NCBI GenBank assembly: GCA_947311605.1 | Contig: CAMZLC010000043.1 | Coordinates: 1-6,443 of the forward strand | Direction: 5' to 3' | DNA length: 6,443 nucleotides | DNA from: an uncultured Sulfurovum sp. | Lineage (GTDB): Bacteria; Campylobacterota; Campylobacteria; Campylobacterales; Sulfurovaceae | Translations under genes and position numbers: made by a program | Notes under the pieces: model-generated | Told to the model about the DNA's origin: nothing | Databases searched by the model: none | What the model saw: the letters and a program-made list of their open reading frames with translations, nothing else | Shown: piece by piece, positions 1 to 5,036 of the stretch | How the letters are laid out: each line of letters opens with the position of its first letter | How positions within the stretch are numbered: the first letter of the stretch is position 1

Positions 1-356
1 ATCACGAGGCTGATCTGCTTCCAGGGGATCATGTTGCCGTTGATATTGATCCCTCCTTTGCTGATATCAAACAGCATCTTCATCTGTCCGATACCCTCTT
101 TCTTGAATTGCTTTTTAAGTCTCCCTTTGTGAAGAAAGCCCTTGATAAAGTACCAGTATACAGAAAATATCGTACCGATATAGAGTACTGCATAGTCCTG
201 CTGTCCGACTACCCTCAATCCACCGATGAGCATGAGCCCGATGAAGAAGTATCCGACATACCTCCTCCAGCTGTGCAGTTCCCTGTATTTGTAGGCGATC
301 TCTCCGGCAGCGACATAGACCTCTTCGCTCCATTGAAACTCCAGATGCACACTCAT
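1..356 (-). CDS. YcxB-like two-TM membrane protein, partial (C-terminus beyond left edge)
   Basis: An open frame of 118 codons runs from the ATG at 356 to the left edge without a stop. The protein starts MSVHLEFQWSEEVYVAAGE. It has two hydrophobic segments at about residues 33-50 and 55-75, separated by a short QQD turn and followed by a basic stretch (KGRLKKQFKK, 77-86). A soluble part then contains GGININGNMIPWKQIS (101-116). A short N-terminal region, a TM hairpin, then a beta-rich tail with an 'I-x-W-x-x-I' pattern is the layout of YcxB-like (PH-like fold) proteins, whose function is not established. The start overlaps the stop of the upstream HD gene as ATGA (353-356). No good Shine-Dalgarno precedes it, so translation is probably coupled to that gene. 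The family call is by pattern only; a generic small membrane protein is the alternative. That the frame is coding is well supported. Confidence 0.6.
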   Translation of the reverse strand, partial: MSVHLEFQWSEEVYVAAGEIAYKYRELHSWRRYVGYFFIGLMLIGGLRVVGQQDYAVLYIGTIFSVYWYFIKGFLHKGRLKKQFKKEGIGQMKMLFDISKGGININGNMIPWKQISLV

Positions 357-910
357 GCCACACCGATCGCTTCGGCATCTGCCTTCATCGCCTCGATCAC
401 TTCAGTGATGAGCTGATCCAGCTCCATCTCCAGCATCTGCGCACCTTTGCGTACGGTCTCCCTGTCAACGCCTGCGGCAAAACTCTTGGTTTTGAACTTT
501 TTTTTGACTGATTTGAGCCCTAGGTCCATGATGCTTTTGCTTGGTCTCACCAGCACACAGGCATTGACCAATCCGCTCAGTTCATCCACAGCGTAAAGGG
601 TCTTCTCCATCGCAGAAAGTGGCTCGACATCTGTACAGATACCCCAGGCATGACTCAGCATCGCCCGGATAATCTCTTGACTGTAGCCCGCCTCTTCCAT
701 AATCTCAGCTGCCTTGGTACAGTGCTGTTCAGGGTACTGCTCATAGTCCAGATCATGGAGGAGCCCCACCATCCCCCAGGTCTCAACATCCCCTCCAGCC
801 CTGGCAGCGAAATAGCGCATACAGACCTCTACCTGCAGTCCATGCTGTATCAGTGCCGGATTTTTATTGTACTGCTTGAGCAGTGTGAGTGCATCCTCTC
901 TTGTTGGCAT
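353..910 (-). CDS. HD-domain phosphohydrolase-like protein
   Basis: This 185-residue protein has one HD domain over about residues 18-115. The signature residues are visible: H23 (in QHGLQVE), the H52-D53 doublet in GLLHDLDYEQYPEQH, H87 in LSHAWG, and D109 in AVDELSG. These match the metal-binding H...HD...D pattern of HD-superfamily phosphohydrolases. The following segment (about 122-185) is basic and then helical (KSVKKKFKTKSF, then an acidic amphipathic C-terminus). Small stand-alone proteins of this type are widespread and usually annotated as HD or HDIG hydrolases; the substrate cannot be read from sequence. No signal peptide or TM segment is seen, so it is likely cytosolic. The start at 910 is supported by AAAGGAG six bases upstream. 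It lies 11 nt after phnA and overlaps the next gene by 4 nt, indicating one transcript. Family confidence is high; specific role is unknown. Confidence 0.85.
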   Translation of the reverse strand: MPTREDALTLLKQYNKNPALIQHGLQVEVCMRYFAARAGGDVETWGMVGLLHDLDYEQYPEQHCTKAAEIMEEAGYSQEIIRAMLSHAWGICTDVEPLSAMEKTLYAVDELSGLVNACVLVRPSKSIMDLGLKSVKKKFKTKSFAAGVDRETVRKGAQMLEMELDQLITEVIEAMKADAEAIGVA

Positions 911-916
911 CCTGTG

Positions 917-923
917 CTCCTTT
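917..923 (-). promoter_or_regulatory. Ribosome binding site of the HD-domain gene
   Basis: The minus strand reads AAAGGAG six bases before the ATG at 910. It overlaps the TAA stop of the phnA-like gene (922-924), so ribosomes terminating on phnA sit on this site. This fixes the HD start and supports translational linkage of the two genes. Confidence 0.75.
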
Positions 924-1491
924 AGGATTTTTTGAGAAACTCTGTCTTGAGGAAGATCATTGTGCCGTTGACACGCCCCTGGATATGGGTTGGATCACCC
1001 GGTGCCATCTTGATATTCTTGACGGTCGTACCCTGCTTGGCAGTGAAGCCTGCCCCCTTGACCACAAGGTCTTTGATGATCGTGACACTGTCTCCTTCGG
1101 CCAGAATATTGCCATTGCTGTCTCTGGTAGGTACCGTATCTTCGCCCGTATCTTCCAGTCCTGCATCTGCCCACTCCTGCACTTCAGGCTCGAGATAGAG
1201 CATATCCAGCATATCCTGCGGCCAGCCCTCCGAGGCGATTTTTTTGAGGATGCGGTAGGCGGTCACCTGTACGGCAGGTACCGGACTCCACATGCTGTCG
1301 TTGAGACAGCGCCAGTGGTTGGGATTTTGCTCTGGACTCTCCAGCAGTGCCGCGCATTCTCCACAGACCAAAATCGACTCTGCTGCGGTCCCGTCACTAG
1401 GTGCCACCTCCATGACTGCCAACCCCTCTGTACTCGCACACAGCTCGCACTGGTTTCCACTTCTCTCTATCAATACTTGCTCAACACTCAT
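922..1491 (-). CDS. phnA: PhnA-domain (YjdM-like) zinc-ribbon protein
   Basis: The protein has 189 residues and three parts. The N-terminal zinc-ribbon-like segment has C15-x-x-C18 and C43-x-x-C46 (NQCELC, LVCGEC). The middle helical segment (about 55-112) contains NHWRCLNDSMWS. The C-terminal PhnA domain (about 120-189) contains RDSNGNILAEGDSV, IIKDLVVKGAG, KQGTTVKNI and a C-terminal HIQGRVNG-type strand. The E. coli PhnA/YjdM protein is about 110 residues; this longer form, with an extra central segment, is a known variant in other bacteria. The name is historical: E. coli PhnA is not needed for the C-P lyase pathway, and it is not the Pseudomonas phosphonoacetate hydrolase that shares the symbol, so no phosphonate role should be read into it. 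The start is supported by AAAGGA five bases upstream. It is the first gene of the leftward operon, divergent from glpD. Confidence 0.88.
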   Translation of the reverse strand: MSVEQVLIERSGNQCELCASTEGLAVMEVAPSDGTAAESILVCGECAALLESPEQNPNHWRCLNDSMWSPVPAVQVTAYRILKKIASEGWPQDMLDMLYLEPEVQEWADAGLEDTGEDTVPTRDSNGNILAEGDSVTIIKDLVVKGAGFTAKQGTTVKNIKMAPGDPTHIQGRVNGTMIFLKTEFLKKS

Positions 1492-1496
1492 GACCG

Positions 1497-1502
1497 TCCT
1501 TT
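1497..1502 (-). promoter_or_regulatory. Ribosome binding site of the phnA-like gene
   Basis: The minus strand reads AAAGGA followed by CGGTC and the ATG at 1491, a five-base spacer. It supports the chosen start. Confidence 0.65.
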
Positions 1503-1506
1503 ACTA

Positions 1507-1531
1507 TGTATAGTTTGTTTATCGCATTTTA
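1507..1531 (-). promoter_or_regulatory. Candidate -10 elements for the leftward phnA operon
   Basis: On the minus strand the AT-rich stretch upstream of phnA holds two possible -10 hexamers, TAAAAT (1526-1531) and TATACA (1507-1512). Neither has a convincing -35 box at 16-18 nt. TATACA would leave almost no leader before the Shine-Dalgarno, so TAAAAT fits better. A third option is the TATAAT in the palindrome farther upstream (1586-1591). The operon must be transcribed from this gap, but which element is used cannot be decided from sequence. Confidence 0.3.
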
Positions 1532-1582
1532 TCGTCATCGCTCTTAATTGTGGGCAACAGAAGAAAATTTCAACCCAACTAG

Positions 1583-1596
1583 AACATTATAATGTT
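1583..1596. promoter_or_regulatory. 14-bp perfect palindrome in the divergent promoter region
   Basis: AACATTATAATGTT equals its own reverse complement. It lies 13 bases before the glpD start and 91 bases before the phnA start. It carries TATAAT on the plus strand (1588-1593) and, by symmetry, on the minus strand (1586-1591). It may be a divergent -10 element, an operator for a dimeric repressor overlapping the -10 box, or both. AT-rich palindromes can arise by chance, so the operator reading is an inference. Confidence 0.4.
1588..1593 (+). promoter_or_regulatory. Putative -10 box (TATAAT) for the glpD-transporter operon
   Basis: This is an exact TATAAT hexamer, 16 bases before the glpD ATG. 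No recognisable TTGACA lies about 17 nt upstream; the upstream sequence is only A/T-rich (AAGAAAATTTCAA). Weak or absent -35 boxes are typical of Campylobacterota housekeeping promoters. Transcription would start near 1599-1601, giving a leader of about 10 nt. Confidence 0.5.
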
Positions 1597-1609
1597 ATGA
1601 TTACTCACT

Positions 1610-3175
1610 ATGAAAAAAACGGACTTTGATCTTATCGTCATCGGTGGTGGTGCGACAGGTGCGGGTATAGCACTGGATGCCTCTCTACGAGGACTATCGG
1701 TGGCACTTTTCGAACAGAATGATTTTGGGCAAGGCACCAGCAGCAGAAGCACCAAACTGGTTCATGGGGGTGTCAGATACTTGGAAGCTGCCGTGAAGAG
1801 GCTAAACAAAGCACAATATGCATTGGTCAAAGAGGGGCTGAGAGAGAGAAAATACTTTTTGCACAATGCCTCACATCTGGCGCATCCCATAGCGCTGATC
1901 ACACCACTCTATAAATGGTATGAGATACCCTATATCTATGCGGGTCTGTTTCTCTATGACCTGATCTCAGGCAAAGCCTCTTTGGGCAAAAGCAGACTGC
2001 TGAGTGCCTCCAAAGCCAAAGCCGTGAACCCCTCCATTAATCCCTCAGGACTCAAGGCTGCTGTTAGCTATTATGACGGTACTTTCAATGACAGTAGAAT
2101 GGTGATCGCCCTCCTGCAAAGCGCCCAGGAGCAAGGCGCAGAGCTCTATAATCATCACCAGGTGACCTCTCTGCTCAAAAAAGAAAATGCGCTCTGCGGG
2201 GTCTTGGCACAAAACAAGATAAATGGTGCGAAGCATCGCTACAACGCCAAGAGCATTATCAACGCCACGGGACCTTTTGCAGATACTATCAGGGCTCTGG
2301 ATGATCCCTCGTCCCCACCGATCATGCAGGTGAGCAGCGGCATCCATATCGTGGTAGCCAAGAAATTTCTACCCATGAATGTGGGGCTCATGATCCCTCA
2401 GACCAGTGATGACAGGGTGCTGTTTGTGCTGCCCTACCGAGACCAATGCCTCATCGGGACAAGCGACCAGCCTGCAAGCCTTCACGAGCATCCTGTAGCC
2501 ACGGCACAGGAGATCACCTACCTACTTGAAAATGTGAATAGCTATTTTGACATACATCTCAGCCACAAGGATATCTTGGCATCCTTTGCAGGACTGAGAC
2601 CACTGCTTTTGCAGGCAGGTACAGATACAGCACAGTTCGTCAGAGAACACACAGAACTAATATCGGATTCCGGGCTGCTCACTGTGGCAGGTGGCAAATG
2701 GACCAGCTACCGAAGTATGGCGGAGCAGGCTGTGGATATCATAGCCAAAAAATTGGGAAATAGCAGAAAATGCCAAACAACTGATCACAAAATTATAGGA
2801 AGCCAACAGGGGAAAAAATACAGCATCCAGGCACTGCAACGCAGGCAAATATCCCCCAAAAGAATCTCCTACCTATACAGCCTCTATGGAGACAGGAGTA
2901 TCCGTGTACTTGAAGTATGCGATGAGACACCTGCTGGCCATAATAGAGTGCATCCTTCACTCGAGACAACCTATGGAGAACTATACTATAGTCTACGCTA
3001 TGAGTATGTCCAGAAACCCCTTGACTTTATCACCAGACGCATCAATATCGGACTGACGGATACACGCACATCACAAGAAGTATTAAAAACTATATGCGAT
3101 ATCATGGAGCGCGAACTTCACTGGTCCAAAGCACAGAGAAATACACTAGAAAAAGAAGCCATCAAATTATGCTAA
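1610..3175 (+). CDS. glpD: FAD-dependent glycerol-3-phosphate dehydrogenase, GlpD type
   Basis: This 521-residue flavoprotein oxidises sn-glycerol 3-phosphate to dihydroxyacetone phosphate and, in the family, passes electrons to the membrane quinone pool. The FAD-binding Rossmann start is complete: G12-x-G14-x-x-G17 in IGGGATGAG, with acidic E35 ending the second strand (VALFEQ). Next come the GlpD hallmark TSSRSTKLVHGGVRYLE (43-59), a conserved INATGPFAD segment, and SFAGLRPLL with R330 at the position of the substrate-binding arginine of E. coli GlpD. GGKWTSYR (361-368) follows. The C-terminal helical GlpD domain (about 400-515) contains LYSLYGDR and a YVQKPLDFITRR-type stretch. Length is close to E. 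coli GlpD (about 500) and lacks the insertion of H2O2-producing GlpO oxidases. The Rossmann fold begins at residue 7, so the start at 1610 is right although no Shine-Dalgarno precedes it. The 3' end overlaps the phosphate transporter gene by 7 nt. No truncation or frameshift is seen. Confidence 0.93.
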   Translation: MKKTDFDLIVIGGGATGAGIALDASLRGLSVALFEQNDFGQGTSSRSTKLVHGGVRYLEAAVKRLNKAQYALVKEGLRERKYFLHNASHLAHPIALITPLYKWYEIPYIYAGLFLYDLISGKASLGKSRLLSASKAKAVNPSINPSGLKAAVSYYDGTFNDSRMVIALLQSAQEQGAELYNHHQVTSLLKKENALCGVLAQNKINGAKHRYNAKSIINATGPFADTIRALDDPSSPPIMQVSSGIHIVVAKKFLPMNVGLMIPQTSDDRVLFVLPYRDQCLIGTSDQPASLHEHPVATAQEITYLLENVNSYFDIHLSHKDILASFAGLRPLLLQAGTDTAQFVREHTELISDSGLLTVAGGKWTSYRSMAEQAVDIIAKKLGNSRKCQTTDHKIIGSQQGKKYSIQALQRRQISPKRISYLYSLYGDRSIRVLEVCDETPAGHNRVHPSLETTYGELYYSLRYEYVQKPLDFITRRINIGLTDTRTSQEVLKTICDIMERELHWSKAQRNTLEKEAIKLC

Positions 3176-4962
3176 GAAAAATATTTTTTCCCACGATGCT
3201 CATTTTGCTTGCCTACGGGTTCTGGATCAGTCCAAATTTCAAAGAGATCTCGGCAGGTGTTGCGATTTTCCTTTTTGGTATGCTCTCACTGGAAGAGGGG
3301 TTCCGGGTTTTTTCCGGCGGCACTCTGGAGCGTATCTTGAAGGCCTCGACCGACAAGCTCTGGAAAAGCATCAGCTTTGGCTTTGTCAGTACGGCGATTA
3401 TGCAGTCGAGCTCACTGGTCTCTGTGTTGACGATCTCTTTTATCGGTGCCGGACTGATTGGTCTGACGCAGGGTATCGGGATTATCTTAGGTGCCAATAT
3501 CGGTACGACCACCGGTGCCTGGCTCATGGCCGGCTTTGGTCTCAAGGTCAAGATCTCCGCCTATGCCATGCCTATGCTGGTGTTTGGTGTCATTATGATC
3601 TTCCAAAAAGCCAAATCCCTCAAGGGAATCGGCTATGTCCTGGCTGGATTAGGTTTCCTCTTTTTAGGTATCCACTATATGAAAGAGGGCTTTGAGTCCT
3701 TCAAGGACAGTATAGATCTGGCAGCCTATGCCGTGCTTGGATTCAAAGGACTGATGATCTATATCGGTATCGGTATTTTTGCCACAGTCATCATGCAATC
3801 CTCGCATGCTACCATCGTGCTCATTTTGGCTGCCCTCTCTGTAGGGCAGATCACCTATGAAAATGCTATCGCCCTGACTATTGGTGCCAACATTGGTACT
3901 ACCATCACCGCCATTATTGGTTCTCTGAGCTCCAATATCGAAGGTAAGCGGCTTGCTGGTGCCCATTTTGTTTTCAATATCGTGACTGCAGCGGTAGCCG
4001 TGGCACTGTTTCATCCCATCATATCTCTTGTCCAGATCATAGGGGATCATCTTGGCATCGCCGCGCAAAACCATATGCTAAGGCTCGCAGTCTTTGATTC
4101 ACTGTTTAAGATCATGGGGGTGATACTTTTTATCCCGTTTGTAGATATGCTTGTGCGCTTCCTGAACACTATTTTCAAAGAAAAGGCAGCACCTCAGACA
4201 CAAACCTATCTCGAACCCAAATATCTCAATGAATCTGCATTGGAATTTCCTGCAACAGCGAGAAAGGCAGCCATGGATGAGTCCAGAAGACTCTTTGATC
4301 ACAGCAGCAAGATTATCATAGAGGGCATTGGACTAGACATTGATGCGCTGTACTCAGAGGTATCACTCGAAGCGCTCATCTCTGATCCATGCTGCCAATC
4401 CATACCAGATGTTCAAAAAAAATATGAAACGGAGCTCAGAGGAAATTACGCAAAAATTACTGAGTTTATCATTCAGGCACAATCGCATTTGGAGAAGGAG
4501 CATATCAATAGTTTCTACAACCTCAAACTCGCCAACCGTAACAGTATCGAAGCGGTCAAAATGATGCAGCAACTCCAACACAATCTACGTCGCTACATCC
4601 ACCACCAAAATCCCTCCATTCAGAAGCAATACCACAAAATCATAGAACGCATTGCCAAACTCCTGCGGCGCATAAAGCAAATCAAGCAGGTCATGAAGCG
4701 ACAAGAAGAGACAGAAGCAAACAAAGCAGAAGCAATGACGCAACTGCAGCGTGCCAAAAAAATCCTTGCAAAAAATGATATTGTTGCCAATGGCAAGCTT
4801 GATAAACTCATCAGGGGAAATCTTATCGACAATGAAATGGCAGCTTCTTTGATGAATGACAGTGCTTATACCAACAATATCATCAAAAGCTTGATTGTGA
4901 GCACGGGGGTTCTCTGGATTGATCCAGATGGTGATATACAGATATATCGCGAAGAAATATAG
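3169..4962 (+). CDS. Na+/phosphate cotransporter with C-terminal PhoU-like domain
   Basis: This 597-residue inner-membrane protein has two inverted Na/Pi-cotransporter (PF02690-type) repeats. Each carries a QSS motif and a GANIGTT motif: Q79-S80-S81-S82 with G108-T114, and Q210-S211-S212 with G239-T245. These line the phosphate and sodium site in this family (NptA, YjbB, SLC34). Hydrophobic helices fill about residues 4-340. The cytosolic part (about 355-597) is helical, charged and partly coiled-coil, as expected of the PhoU-like domain found in YjbB-type bacterial members. Transport direction, uptake or export of Pi, cannot be told from sequence. The ATG at 3169 is chosen over an in-frame ATG at 3094. 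The extra 25 residues would be read from inside glpD, are hydrophilic and family-unlike, whereas MLRKIFFPTMLILLAYG gives a proper first helix. Only a weak AGAAG lies about ten bases upstream, so coupling to glpD through the 7-nt overlap is likely. Confidence 0.9.
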   Translation: MLRKIFFPTMLILLAYGFWISPNFKEISAGVAIFLFGMLSLEEGFRVFSGGTLERILKASTDKLWKSISFGFVSTAIMQSSSLVSVLTISFIGAGLIGLTQGIGIILGANIGTTTGAWLMAGFGLKVKISAYAMPMLVFGVIMIFQKAKSLKGIGYVLAGLGFLFLGIHYMKEGFESFKDSIDLAAYAVLGFKGLMIYIGIGIFATVIMQSSHATIVLILAALSVGQITYENAIALTIGANIGTTITAIIGSLSSNIEGKRLAGAHFVFNIVTAAVAVALFHPIISLVQIIGDHLGIAAQNHMLRLAVFDSLFKIMGVILFIPFVDMLVRFLNTIFKEKAAPQTQTYLEPKYLNESALEFPATARKAAMDESRRLFDHSSKIIIEGIGLDIDALYSEVSLEALISDPCCQSIPDVQKKYETELRGNYAKITEFIIQAQSHLEKEHINSFYNLKLANRNSIEAVKMMQQLQHNLRRYIHHQNPSIQKQYHKIIERIAKLLRRIKQIKQVMKRQEETEANKAEAMTQLQRAKKILAKNDIVANGKLDKLIRGNLIDNEMAASLMNDSAYTNNIIKSLIVSTGVLWIDPDGDIQIYREEI

Positions 4963-4978
4963 GCAAAATATGCAACCC

Positions 4979-4992
4979 GAATCATAAGATTC
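4979..4992. other. Small inverted repeat between transporter and second flavoprotein
   Basis: GAATC-ATAA-GATTC forms a perfect 5-bp stem with a 4-base loop, 16 bases after the transporter stop. It is AT-rich, short and lacks a following U-tract, so it is a poor intrinsic terminator. It sits 15 bases upstream of the TATAAT box, where an operator or the -35 region would lie. It may be chance. Confidence 0.2.
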
Positions 4993-5007
4993 TTAGACTT
5001 CGTGGTG

Positions 5008-5013
5008 TATAAT
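5008..5013 (+). promoter_or_regulatory. Putative -10 box (TATAAT) for the second flavoprotein gene
   Basis: This is an exact TATAAT preceded by GTG, in an AT-rich stretch 23 bases before the ATG at 5037. No -35 box is recognisable at the usual distance. Transcription would begin near 5020, giving a leader of about 17 nt that contains the Shine-Dalgarno. It suggests this gene can be transcribed separately from glpD and the transporter, although read-through is not excluded because no strong terminator separates them. Confidence 0.5.
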
Positions 5014-5023
5014 TAAATTCAAC

Positions 5024-5030
5024 AAAGGAG
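5024..5030 (+). promoter_or_regulatory. Strong ribosome binding site of the second flavoprotein gene
   Basis: AAAGGAG sits six bases before the ATG at 5037 and fixes that start. This means the 23 residues before the Rossmann fold are part of the protein. It contrasts with glpD, which has no such site. Confidence 0.8.
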
Positions 5031-5036
5031 TGTTCC

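Noticed and set aside
108..416. A 102-codon plus-strand frame and an 87-codon minus-strand frame (115-378) at the left edge.
   Set aside because: Both overlap the YcxB-like partial gene, which has two clear TM segments and an ATGA junction with the HD gene. The alternatives show no domain-like features.
889..1629. A 246-codon open frame on the plus strand, antisense to the phnA-like gene and running through the divergent promoter region into glpD.
   Set aside because: It lies opposite a well-supported PhnA-domain gene, its product is a Cys/His/Leu-rich string with no recognisable domain, and it would cross both the intergenic region and the glpD start. It is a by-product of codon bias in the true gene.
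3094..3168. A 25-residue N-terminal extension of the phosphate transporter from an in-frame ATG at 3094.
   Set aside because: The extension is hydrophilic, read from within glpD in another frame, has no ribosome site, and family members begin directly with the first hydrophobic helix, as from the ATG at 3169.
3755..3785. A short direct repeat of ATCGGT within the transporter gene.
   Set aside because: It encodes the Ile-Gly-Ile-Gly stretch of a membrane helix and is explained by coding.
3664..4074. A 136-codon minus-strand frame inside the phosphate transporter gene.
   Set aside because: It is fully antisense to conserved transporter motifs and its product is low in hydrophobic core residues and rich in Gly/Asp/His without any known motif.
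922..4962. A phosphonate-degradation island suggested by 'PhnA' near a phosphate transporter.
   Set aside because: The PhnA/YjdM domain is not part of C-P lyase, no phnG-phnM, phnX or phnW genes are present, and phnA is divergent from the transporter operon.
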